Assembly (NCBI GenBank): GCA_024449915.1
Contig: JAMZAV010003266.1
Span: 151,686-215,685, forward strand
Length of the DNA: 64,000 nucleotides
Source: Sweltsa coloradensis
Lineage: Eukaryota > Arthropoda > Insecta > Plecoptera > Chloroperlidae
Direction of reading: 5' to 3'
Position numbers and translations under genes: made by a program. Every line of letters starts with the position of its first letter. Position 1 is the stretch's first letter. Below the pieces are notes generated by a model. The model saw only the letters and a list, made by a program, of their open reading frames with translations, made no database searches and was not told the origin of the DNA. Positions 31,990-41,942 of this stretch are shown here, piece by piece.

Positions 31990-32212
31990 ATCCCACCTGG
32001 CGAATAAAGACGTTATCTTTCTGGTTTGTTTGTCTTCAAACAAATCCTTTTTATCTAGATAGCATATATTGTATTCTAATATAAACTTAGAAATCAATAC
32101 AATAATTACACACACAACACACTCATTATATAAACAAAGGTCTACAATATTACTGGCGGCGCGATATAAGTTAACCGGTTGAAGCGCCCTCATTTCTCAA
32201 GTCGTCGTAAGA
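31990..32212 (+). repeat. LINE-A 3' UTR and A-tail
   Basis: Short UTR piece and tail 32155-32208 (TTAACCGGTTGAAGCGCCC). Confidence 0.7.
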
Positions 32213-32412
32213 TACAAAGTATCCCCTTTCACAAACATAACTTTTGTTTTGCTATAAGTGTCATCATCATTTAATATTGTTATTTATACACTTAGAAAAC
32301 AATATAATCGTCAGGGACACCATTAACCCATCTCATCAACTTTCATTATCACAGGCGTCGCAATATGACCTAACCGGTTGAAGCGCCCTAGTTTCTCACG
32401 TCGTCGTGCCTG
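32213..32412 (+). repeat. LINE-A 3' UTR and A-tail
   Basis: Starts within 5 bp of the preceding tail. Ends at tail 32354-32408 with CTCACGTCGTCGTGCC. A tandem pair of very short 3'-end copies. Confidence 0.75.
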
Positions 32413-32785
32413 GATGTAATTGGTAGGTCAATTGCTTAAACAGTAGACTACATTATGGGAGTTTGAGGAACATACTCTAGGAACATTTTGTTTATGGATA
32501 TTTGATTTCTTCAATTTAAGATCGAAATTAAAATAATAAAAATCTTTTTCTCGTATTTGGGAATTCCCTTTTCTTCGTTGCCGAAGACACCAAAGATGTT
32601 GGCTATAATATGGAGGCTTCTCTGTCACTTGCGTGTTAATTAGAGATATCTTAGTTTAATGCGAGTATCCATTGCTTTTAGACTAATCCGATAACTCCCG
32701 AGTAACGAGGGTTCTTGTAGCTCTAACATTGGGGTGATGATTTCGATTTTGATTGCTTAACTTCACAATTTACACCTCTGATATA
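32413..32785. other. no recognised feature
   Basis: AT-rich spacer without credible ORF. Confidence 0.5.
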
Positions 32786-32905
32786 ACGCCGTGTTACCTT
32801 ACTAAATCATCAACTGCACCATTAACTCATCTCATCAACTTCCAATATCACAGGCGGCGCAATATGACCTAACCGGTTGAAGCGCCCTAGTTTTTCACGT
32901 TATAG
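32786..32905 (+). repeat. LINE-A A-tail
   Basis: About 120 bp 3' end only. Tail 32851-32902 (CCTAACCGGTTGAAGCGCCC). Confidence 0.75.
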
Positions 32906-33580
32906 ATGAAACAGCATTGGATGTCCCCTCTCCAAGAATGTTCCCAACTGGTGCTGCCCGGATAACTCCTAATGCCTTGTTGCTCATCGGTGAAGCAGAA
33001 AGGCGTATTTCGCATAGGTTGTATAGGTATTCAACGCTTGGTTCCTTAAACAAATATACATCAGTGTCAAGTAATATTGAACACTTTTGATGAATAAAAA
33101 TAAATTAGTGAAACAGACAATATCTCAAATTCATATTTTGTGTTTGACCCAAACACACACAACCGCACGAAACCAAAATAAAATTATCGGCTACTTCGCC
33201 GCCCAGAAGAGAAATGACTTTGTGGTCTCGAAATGCGTCCTAGATAAACGACTTGATATTTAAAACACTTTAGTGGAAATAGCTCTATTTTATTATATTA
33301 AATAACAACATTTAGGAAATTACAAACTTTTTCCGTCATCAGGTTTCTTGTGAAAAACAAAAAAATCATATTTTCAAAAGTATATCAAAACAAACAAAGA
33401 CAAAAACCAAGGTCGATAAAATTAAACATTTCACACATGGAAGTTGACAAAAACAAGGTAATACAAACAAAAAGGCTATTTCTTAGTGTTTACTAAAGGA
33501 ATCCACATAGGGGGAAAATAAGTACTCGGCTGGCTTATACAAGTGTCTTTTAATGTTATCAAAGTTGCCTCAACAAATAC
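32906..33580. other. no recognised feature
   Basis: AT-rich, no credible ORF or repeat match inside the window. Confidence 0.5.
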
Positions 33581-33725
33581 ACTCAACAAAACCAAATAAA
33601 ATTAACTTAGAAAACAATGTTAAAGATAACAATATCGAATTCCATTAATTGTCTTACATTATTACAGGCGGCGCAATACTAACCAACGTGGTTCAAGCGC
33701 CCTACTGTTTCTCACGTCGTTCTCA
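33581..33725 (+). repeat. LINE-A A-tail
   Basis: GAAAACAATGTTAAAG UTR and a diverged tail (CAACGTGGTTCAAGCGCCC) with TCACGTCGTTC. Confidence 0.65.
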
Positions 33726-33774
33726 ATGAATTAATAAATCATATCATGGAGAACTTAATTATAATCATTCAACA

Positions 33775-33870
33775 CAGCATAAACTTATTTCAGCACGGGC
33801 CCATCCACCCTAAGCTAGAGTGGCACATTATGACCTAACGGTTGACGCGCCGCGTATCCACACATTTCAA
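33775..33870 (+). repeat. M repeat 3' end fragment
   Basis: AAGCTAGAGTGGCACATTAT, CTAACGGTTGACGCGCC. Confidence 0.65.
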
Positions 33871-34018
33871 CAATTAAAAAATCTGTGTCAATCTTAGAAA
33901 ATAATTTTATCTTATCATCAACAAAACCACTAACTAGATCAATTTAATTCATTAACAATATCACATGCGGTGCAATAAGATCCATTCTGTTGAAGCGCCC
34001 TTTAGTTTCTCACGGGGT
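33871..34018 (+). repeat. LINE-A 3' UTR and A-tail
   Basis: TAATTTTATCTTATCATC and tail 33965-34013 (TTCTGTTGAAGCGCCC). Same tail variant as at 136-181. Confidence 0.65.
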
Positions 34019-34135
34019 TCTAAGAAAGCTTCAGAAGCGTTTGACTCTACGAGGACGCGGTTTCGATAAGGCCATGGATTTTAGTAATTGTCCTGCACAT
34101 TCATCTATTACCACTCATCGTCTCGATTACCATTA
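34019..34135 (+). repeat. tRNA-like repeat fragment, second copy
   Basis: CTCTACGAGGACGCGGTTTCG and TTTTAGTAATTGTCCTGCAC match 225-300, and both follow the same tail variant, so this is a duplicated block. Confidence 0.45.
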
Positions 34136-34265
34136 CTGCTCTAGTAAAGAGCTTAGCTACAGAAACTAATCACCATCTGTTTCACAGTTTAACTCCCTTC
34201 CTGTAATTTCTGACAATATAGAACATGCTTTCATTTACTCAATTCGATGCCTCAATTTATTAGTA

Positions 34266-35035
34266 CTAGGAAAACGCTCAAGTACCGCCGCGTTGTTGGA
34301 TGAGCGTAATTGGTGAATTGAGCTGCCATGTGTTTTGCGGATTTTCTGTTGTTTTGTGAAAAAATCAGAACTTTGTTGAAATTTTTTAAAAATTAAATCA
34401 AATTAATAAAAAATTAACGTATATTTTTTTTAAATTAATCGTAATTTTAAAAAAGCAAAAAAATCGTAATATTGAAATTTTCATGAGAAATAATTATTCG
34501 ATTGCGCACAAATTTTACACGAATATATTAATTCTTAAAATTAAGGTTCTGTGAAAAAATAATTATAATCGGATAAGGCATGTAGGGGTTTATAAGCAGA
34601 AGAAATTAAAAAAATCGTAAAATTGAGATTTTCGTGAGAAATAATTATTTGATTTCGCTCAAATTTCACACGAATATGTCAATTCATAAAATTAAGGTTC
34701 TGTGAAAAAATCATTACAATCGGATAAAGCATGTAGGAGTTATAAGTCGAAAGAAATTTTGTAAAAATCGAAAAAAATCGTAAAATTGCGATTTTCATGA
34801 GAAATAATTTTTCGATTGCGCTCAAAAACGTGGCAGTTCTTAGTTCAGAGATTTCGAAGGCCTCCATAAAATTTTATCGCAATCGGAGTATCGGTTTAGC
34901 CGAATCGTGTTAACAGACAGACAAAAATACAGAAAGAAAAAAAAAAAAAAAAAAAAAAACATTCCGGATTTTTTTTCCAGTGTAGTGAAATGGAATCTTC
35001 GCTTCGCTCGCTAACGCTCGTTTACGCTCATCCAA
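34266..35035 (-). mobile_element. H-family Helentron-like element, copy 4 (reverse)
   Basis: On the minus strand: start TTGGATGAGCGTAAACG (35035), GCGAAGCGAAGATTCC, then at the far end TACGCTCATCCAA, hairpin AACGC...GCGTT and TTTTCCTAG (34266) followed by T. The internal tandem array (AATTTTACACGAATA-type units) is longer than in copy 1. Confidence 0.75.
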
Positions 35036-35515
35036 TTATAGGCTCATTACTAAAAATCAAATCTAAGTTGCATATCAAAGATAATAAAGTTCGATACCTT
35101 CATAATCTGAAGCCCTCCTCTCTGTTATTAGCGTGTTTACGTTGAGTCGCCCGCAGTTGTAATCGTGTCCAACAATTTGGGTCGGTTTTTCCTGTTCGAA
35201 AGAAAGAGCTCATCTGCGCAGCTTACGCTCTATCGCTGCCGCTTAGATGCAGCTTCACGTGTAAGTAGTGCGTTGTTTACATAGATGATGGCTTATCTAA
35301 TTTATTTGATTAACATCATCCTTTAAACTAAATAATATATTAGAAACAAATATTGCAGTAAGATTACGTCACTAAAAGCATGCAATGGCGTATTAATAAA
35401 ACGCAAAGAAAATAAATGCTCGGAACTATTTCTTTACGGAGCGCAATGAAAGTAGTGCTACGACGCAGACGCGTGGGGTTATTTCACTTCATACATTTTG
35501 GAAACCCCAAAAAGC
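35036..35515. other. no recognised gene; empty-site partner of the Jockey locus
   Basis: 35415-35475 matches 26875-26945. The matching sequence resumes at about 35518 with what follows the Jockey copy at about 29546. Confidence 0.5.
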
Positions 35516-35980
35516 GAAGGTATAAACGCCACACAGAGCAATGTCAGACGTGTTTGCACAATTGGCTAAGATAATATTGAATATCGTCACAAATATTAGG
35601 AGTTGCTTTGATAGAAGTCGATTTAATGAAGAGCTGAGGTAACAAGAGTTTTTTGTTTATGATGGATTTGATTTTTTTGGGTATACTGCAGGCCTGGCCT
35701 CGACAGAATGATTAGTAGGGGCCTAGCTTAACAGCTAGGCTACAAGGAAGGCTGGCAGTTTCTGCACTAGGGTGAATTGTCTCTCAAGTCATCTATGGCT
35801 GGGTCTAGCCAGCATAGGCCTTGTATCAGTTGAACTCTATTTAATTCCATTCTTAACCTACCCATGGCTGGTTCTGTCCAGGACGCTAGTGCCCTCCTCA
35901 TATTCTCTGGGCTAGAGTGGTTTAATATGACCAAATGATTGACGCACCTCTTGGTACCAAATAGACCAAGACTATTTATA
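35516..35980 (+). repeat. duplicated region, copy 2, with M 3' end
   Basis: TAATATTGAATATCG, GCAGGCCTGGCCTC, CTGGGTCTAGCCAGCA as at 29620-29850, then CCCATGGCTGGTTCTGTCC and the M end CAAATGATTGACGC. Confidence 0.65.
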
Positions 35981-35999
35981 TAGCAAGTCTATAATGAAT

Positions 36000-36150
36000 G
36001 ATTTGTTACTTCATGAACGATGACAAAGACCTTTCCTTCACCTTACCAGTGGCTGGTTTTGACCAGCATGGGATTTTCCACCCCATTTACCCTAAGGCTA
36101 GAGAGGTGCATTATGACCTAACGGTTGACGCGCTCTGCATCCAAAAAAAC
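36000..36150 (+). repeat. M repeat, 5'-truncated
   Basis: GAACGATGACAAAGAC, CTGGTTTTGACCAGCATGG, CTAACGGTTGACGCGCTC. Confidence 0.7.
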
Positions 36151-36293
36151 TAAAAATACTTCAATCTTTGACTTGGACTATGGGTTAGCTTAATGGTGGA
36201 AGCCAGTATCTGAACTGGAATGTAGGCTATATAGTTTAAAGGGTTTATATATTTCTGCGTCTAGCCATCCTGAACTTGGTTGAATTGATAAAC

Positions 36294-36440
36294 TGCGTCT
36301 GGGCCCCCCGGAGTGGAAATTTGGCCCACAGCATGGCTCTGCTAATGGAAAAAAGGCGGGGAATAGAGAAGTCCATCTCGCAAACATCTGCTTGTACGTA
36401 GGGGAGTATATTACTCTCTGAAACCAGAGGAGATTTCTAG
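36294..36440 (+). repeat. M repeat 5' fragment
   Basis: CTGCGTCTGGGCCCCCC, AGCATGGCTCTGCTAATG, CATCTCGCAAACATC, TATTACTCTCTGAAACC. Breaks off and continues as a LINE-A tail. Confidence 0.65.
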
Positions 36441-36540
36441 CAACATTAACTAAATCTCATCAAACTTTCATTATCACAGACGCGCAATATGACCTAACCG
36501 GTAGAAGCGGCCTAGTTCTTTACGTCGTCGTCGTCTCTCT
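36441..36540 (+). repeat. LINE-A A-tail
   Basis: TCATTATCACAGACGCGCAA, CCTAACCGGTAGAAGCGGCC, TTACGTCGTCGTCGTC. Confidence 0.65.
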
Positions 36541-36589
36541 GTAGTAAACTAAGTTTATCTTGGAATCGTGTCCGGCAAGTTGGGTCGGT

Positions 36590-36912
36590 GTTGGGAGAAA
36601 AAGTCCACCTCGCAAACTCAGCAAGTAAGATCGGAGTATAATTACTTCCCGAACTAGAGACGAGCTCTGGCTATCGTCTTCAAGGATACCTCCCCCTTCC
36701 CTTGACGACCCTTTACGACGACGAAGACAATGGGCACAACGAACGATGACAAAGAAAAATGACGACCGCGACGTTAGAAACACCCCTTTTCCCCCCCTTA
36801 CCCGTGGCTGGTTTTAATAAGCATGGGCCGTTCCACCTCATATTCTCCTGGCTAATTGGTGCATTTTGACCTAAGGTTGACGGTCCTTAACCCAAATAAA
36901 CCAAAAAAAAAT
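36590..36912 (+). repeat. M repeat, 5'-truncated
   Basis: GAGAAAAAGTCCACCTCGC to AAGGTTGACGGTCCTTAACC and AAATAAACC. Confidence 0.7.
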
Positions 36913-37011
36913 CACCCGTCACGTTTGCTTAACCTAAAACTGTTATCCAAAGAATATACCCCTTCCCCCGTAATATTAACTGGATATATAGCAAATAAAT
37001 AATAAAATCAA

Positions 37012-37212
37012 GCTACCCGGCACCTCCACCAACAATGCTATGCTTATGCAGTTACAACTTTTCATACTCTACCCCCGCCTCCACCAACAAGCTATTCTTA
37101 GATTAAACTTTTCTACTCTACCCGGCGTCCCCCCAACAATGCTATCTCATGGTTACAACTTTTCTAGCCCCCTCCCGGGGCCTCCACCAACAATGCTATT
37201 CTTATGGAAATA
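37012..37212 (+). repeat. minisatellite, four units of about 50-65 bp
   Basis: Units contain CCTCCACCAACAATGCTAT and AACTTTTCTACTCTACCC with small length differences. Confidence 0.8.
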
Positions 37213-37738
37213 AGAGACTTCGCGAGACAAACATGTTCTCGGCGTGCTCCTAAACACTTAAATTAGTATGAACTACGCTCTGGGGAAAAATTGAAAAATT
37301 GCTTCACTTATTCTAAAATACACATTACGCAACTATTTTTATGCAGATCAACATAACACCAAACAGAATGGCTTTACGTAATAAAACCTTATAAAGTCCA
37401 CGCGACGGGAGCAGCCTCTTCTTGTTCCCGTTGCGACTTTATGCGAAACCATGATGTATAAGTGGTCACAACGAAAGAATGAAGATGGCTTTAAATTGTT
37501 TTCCCAACAAAACAACTTTGTCAACTCTATTCACGCTAGCTATGCATAAATCTTACGCACGGGATGAACTTCGTTATCTAGCACAGATAATTTTTGCTTG
37601 CGATGGAAAAATAAATTTCTCTTTCATACACAAAGGCGTCACTCCATTTACCGCGCATTCATTCTGCCCCCACCACTACCAAGCATCTGCATTCTTTCGT
37701 TGGAGCCAGTATAGCAAGAAATATTAAATCTTTCAACC
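37213..37738. other. no recognised gene
   Basis: A plus-strand ORF of 82 codons (37479-37727) has balanced composition but no recognisable family. Confidence 0.4.
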
Positions 37739-38085
37739 CCTGTCTTGCCCCGGGGTAGAATTGGCCCAGAGCATGGGAGAAAAAGTCCACCTTTTAAACA
37801 TCAGCTAGAAAGAGCGGAGTATATTATTCCCGAAACTAGAGGCGATCTCTGACGATCGTCATCGGGGACACCTCCCCTTTCCCTTGACGACCTCCACATC
37901 GACGATGAGAATGACACAACGAACGATGACAAAGACGATGATGACCGCAACGTGAGAAACCTCTCTTCCTTCCCTTACCTTTGGCTGGTTCTGACCAGCA
38001 TTGGCCTCTCCTCCCCATATCCCCTAGATTAGAGTGGTGCATTATAACCTGACGGTTGACGCGCCCTTTATCCGAATAAACAAAA
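37739..38085 (+). repeat. M repeat with small internal deletion
   Basis: CCCTGTCTTGCCCCGGGGTAG to CTGACGGTTGACGCGCCC. Fused at about 38085 to LINE-A at AACGTTGATTTCAATC. Confidence 0.75.
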
Positions 38086-38325
38086 CTTAAAACGTTGATT
38101 TCAATCTTGATCCCGTTCCAGATGTCAAGAGTGGATACAAGCAACGATTGTTGGATTTGTGACAATCATCTTGGGTTGTGGTGAAAAATAACAAATTGTT
38201 TATTGTGATGCCCACACTGACTAATAAAATTCGTCCTCCTACGTCTCGACTTTAACGTAGAAAAGAGGTGTTATTGTCCAGAATTCGAATTGGCCACACA
38301 CGCCTAACTCACGGATATATCTTAA
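38086..38325 (+). pseudogene. LINE-A ORF2 fragment after RNase H
   Basis: Encodes the DVDFNL...PVPDVKSG linker and RPPTSRL region, with stops. Stops at TATATCTTAA where an H-type element is inserted. It resumes at 39329. Confidence 0.7.
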
Positions 38326-38706
38326 CTAGGGAAACGCCAAAGTCGTTGTTGGACGAGTGAGTGAGCCATGTGTTGAGTACCCGGTAACATTTCTTTTCTT
38401 CCCCTTACCTTAGGCCTCCCTATAGCCTATCATAGGCTACAGTAGAGCATTTTGGCCTAAACTATGGCCTAAACTTTTACACAACTCTCGGACCAACAAT
38501 CTACCATTAAGCAAGACCCGGCAGTCACACGGAATATTCAGTTGAAGACTGCCAACAACAGCAACCTCCGGCACAGTGATTTCCACCAATACCCTATTAT
38601 TTATACGAATATAATTATCAAACTTAAATGCAAATGTTCCCGGGTCGGCGGGTACTCACCACATGACTCGCTCACTCGTCTAACTACGACTTTGGCGTTT
38701 CCCTAG

Positions 38707-38775
38707 TCTAGTTGGCTAAAGCGCCCTTGTAGCCGAAATGTGGGAGACGTGGGTTCAATCCCCTGGTCGGGAAAG
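38707..38775 (+). repeat. tRNA-like segment inside H-type element
   Basis: CTAGTCTAGTTGGCTAAAGC (A-box-like) and GTGGGTTCAATCCCCTGG (B box). A related segment lies at 49955-50030. Not a complete tRNA. Confidence 0.55.
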
Positions 38776-39216
38776 ATTTTGTAATTTCTAGATTGTATTT
38801 AAAAAATAATTAAACATGTTTTGAAATTCATATAACGCAGTGTAGTCCATCATCTGTGGCAATAGGGCCTACTATGGTAAACATAGCCAGTACGAAATAC
38901 GTGAAAATGTTGCAAGGTTTACTCAATCTACGAGCGGAATTTGGGGGTACCTTGACGTCCAACATTCGACAGACCTTGCATGGGCACGGCATTACACGGC
39001 CAGGCGAAAAACAAACAAAAAATATATTTTCAAAATCTAAAACATTGTCGTTAAAATAATTTCTAAACATTGGAAGTCGTTTTTTCAGTTAATCATTTCT
39101 TGTAGATTTAAATCGCAATGAATCTTGCTGATTTTGTTAGCAGTTCTCAATAAACTCGTACCGGATGTCTGTTTAAAATTTCAGCGCAATCTGTTCAGCG
39201 ATTCGGCTGATTTTCA

Positions 39217-39217
39217 A

Positions 39218-39256
<39 letters not shown>
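39217..39256. repeat. (AC)n microsatellite
   Basis: ACACAC run then GCACGCACGC, inside the H-type element. Confidence 0.9.
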
Positions 39257-39258
<2 letters not shown>

Positions 39259-39328
39259 GCACGCAGAAAAACAATTAGGGCCGTTTAAGTCGAATGGAAA
39301 TCACTACGTTCGCTACGCTCACTCGTTC

Positions 39329-39713
39329 AAACCAGAGAAAAGGTTATTCCCTTATGTGACACATGTGATGTACCTTTAACCGTGCATCATATGCTAGGAG
39401 AATGTATAAAATATAATGCCTTGCGCACGCAATTTGATCTCTCCCAATTATATGAAGAACTTCTATCATAAGATAACAACGACAAACTTTCTAAAATTCT
39501 CATCCATAGTAATCTATTTAACAAAATTTAATTCACATCATACACATTAATTCTTTTTTTTTTTTTTCATTCTCATAAATAACTTTCGTTTTCCTTTAAC
39601 TGTCACCATCATCATTTTATATCTTGTTATGTATACATTTAGAAAACAATCTAATCATCAAACACACTATTGACTCTACTCGTCAACTTTCATTATCACC
39701 GACGGCGCAATAT
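39329..39713 (+). repeat. LINE-A 3' end, cut inside the A-tail
   Basis: Resumes the copy split at 38325: AACCAGAGAAAAGGTTATTC, knuckle, UTR, then GACGGCGCAATAT where the foldback element begins. Confidence 0.75.
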
Positions 39714-39914
39714 TAGTACAGGGCCGTTGTGATATGATCCACGCATTAAAAAAAACAAGCATGGATCAGTCGGGATTTGTTAAGGTGGGTCTCCTGGACA
39801 TCCCCAACAGAATCCCAAAAAATCCGGTTGCGGGTTTTTTCGCCATTTTGAAAATCAATTTTAAGATTTTTGAGTTTTGTCGAAGAACGGAAAATTAGCG
39901 ATATTGAGTGAAGT

Positions 39915-41737
39915 TGTAAGATTAACAAGCCTCCCTAGCTATTTTCAAATTCAATATATAACATATTTCCATATTAATATGCAAATTTCTGCAATTAATT
40001 TATTCACTTCATTAATATGCAGCATATCAAGTGTATTTTTATCAATAAGATATCACTATGTAATCAACTATCAAAACCAATCATCATTTATACGAATTTG
40101 TCTGTGTAATTAACATAAAAGTGAATAATTAGTAATAAAACTAATTAAGCTATTTATAGCTTAAATTCAAAACTTTAAAGTAGCACATTATATAAACCTG
40201 TTATATTAAAGATGTTTGCCGCTTATTTCAAACGAATCGGTTGAGTATTAAGAGAGTAATTAAAGTTTGAAGTTCACTACGTGGAGGTTTTCTTCAGAGA
40301 GGGTAGGCTCTAGCATTGACAGCACATGCGTCAATGCACTCAATATTTTGTAACGACGAACGTTCGAAATCCTTCTCTGGACTTCGACCGTGAACCAGGA
40401 GGGAAGACGCAGCTCGGTTCTCGGAATTGTATAAAGGCAATTCAAACCTCGTGCGAAACGGTAGATGAGGGGTGTAGTGAGGGGGTGTTTTGAAGGTAAA
40501 TCTACAGTGGTGTGCCTTTACACTTGTTAGGAGAGCTAGGCTTGTCACGTGACCTTTGAGAAATATAAAACTTAGCTGGACAGGTGGAGTAGTAGGAGAA
40601 GTGTGAGGGTTGTCGTAGAGGTGTGTGTGCGTGTCGGCGCAGGCCGCATAGGCGGTTGAATTAACAGTTGGTTACGGTCGGAGATACGGCCTCTGTGCTC
40701 CGTCGAGATGTAGTCCGATAATAGGCCTCATTAGAAGACCTGTGTGAGTGTAATCCGCAGTGTTTTAAAGTTGAAAATTATAAGGCTATTAAACGGTTAA
40801 TTCTTCGGATACAAATAATCAAGTGGTATGTGAAATATTGTATGTGTAAATTACATCGTGTGTTCGGTTTTTCATTGTGTTCGTCTGCGCATCTCATATC
40901 CGAACGTTACAGTGACGTGCCTATGTCACTAATTTGAATATTAATTGATTCTACTATTGTGTTCGTCTGCGCATCTCATATCCGAACATTACAGTGAAGT
41001 TACTAATGTCCCGATTGGCATATCAATGTCATTAAATTCTTCTACTAACTGTGCTGGCTGTTCCGCTCATTGAATTGGATTACGTCAGATCACCGTGCGT
41101 GTTCCGTGGCGACCCATAAACTGTCTAGGAGCGTCTGCTTCTGCGCATCAGCTGATCGCTCTTCACCACTCGACTTCAGCTATCACGTGGGCCTGTTGGA
41201 TTACTACGGTCCGGTCGGGAATTACGCATCGCATTTTCTTCGGAAATAAATAGATGAGTACCAAACATCTTTAATAACCAGTAACTATTTAAAATTCATC
41301 ATCATTTTAAAACAATTTAAAAACTAATTATAATATTTTGGATGGGTAAATAGATGTATGGATAGGCAGGTGGACTAGCCGATGGGAATTTAGCATTTAT
41401 AATAGAAAGGATCCTTAGGCAGGTAGGCTGCTATTTAATTGTCTGTATTTTATTTTATTTACAATATATCCAGTCTGAATGGAAATCATTCTCAAGTTTT
41501 ATAATTTAGTAGACTTGATCCATTTTTGAAATCCTATTACTATAAGTTTGTTTTTCAGGAAATTGTTAAATTACAAAATTAATTAATTAATTATAATTAA
41601 TAATTAATTAATTAATATTTTTTTTTATTAATTGAAGATTTTGTGTTCTTCGGCAATTTTGAGCTAGACCTTGTATTTCTTTGTTTATGTAAGACCTCCT
41701 GTGTCCGGGCAATTTATCACAGAGAGGTACACTTACA
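39915..41737 (+). mobile_element. 5' LTR of non-autonomous LTR element
   Basis: 1823 bp, TGTAAG...CTTACA ends. Matches 44224-46057 nearly throughout, with scattered substitutions and small indels. A repeat of about 75-85 bp (GTTCGTCTGCGCATCTCATA) occurs twice inside (40879 and 40960). Confidence 0.9.
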
Positions 41738-41740
41738 ATT

Positions 41741-41760
41741 TGGCGCCCAGTACGTGTGGC
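41741..41760 (+). promoter_or_regulatory. primer-binding site, tRNA-Lys type
   Basis: TGGCGCCCAGTACGTGTGGC three bases after the LTR. Resembles the tRNA-Lys PBS of other retroelements. Confidence 0.65.
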
Positions 41761-41836
41761 TCGAATTTTACCGCGATCCGAGACAATAATTGTTAGAATT
41801 TCGTTGGTCTAGCCAAATTTAGTGAAACTTACAATT

Positions 41837-41856
41837 TGGCGAGCCCAACGTGTGGC
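41837..41856 (+). promoter_or_regulatory. second PBS-like site
   Basis: TGGCGAGCCCAACGTGTGGC, preceded by ACTTACAATT exactly as the first site is, so the LTR edge plus PBS is duplicated about 96 bp downstream. Confidence 0.55.
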
Positions 41857-41942
41857 ATGTAATTAACAGCGACCGGGATAATTAATAAAATAATAAATTT
41901 TCTTTAATTAACACGTAAATTGATATTGATGGTTTTACAAAA

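Larger units (their letters stand above)
38326..39328 (-). mobile_element. H-type Helentron-like element with twin tail
   Basis: On the minus strand it starts TTGAACGAGTGAGCGTAGCG (39328) with GATTTCCATTCGAC behind it, and ends CCAACAACGACTTTGGCG plus TTTCCCTAG (38326). The surrounding LINE-A reads TATCTTAA/CCAGAGAAAAGG continuously if it is removed, with no clear target-site duplication and a T/T junction on the minus strand. Inside, 38647-38706 is a second 3' end in the opposite orientation (inverted arms of about 55 bp with 38326-38385), followed by a tRNA-like segment and an (AC)n run. Confidence 0.7.
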
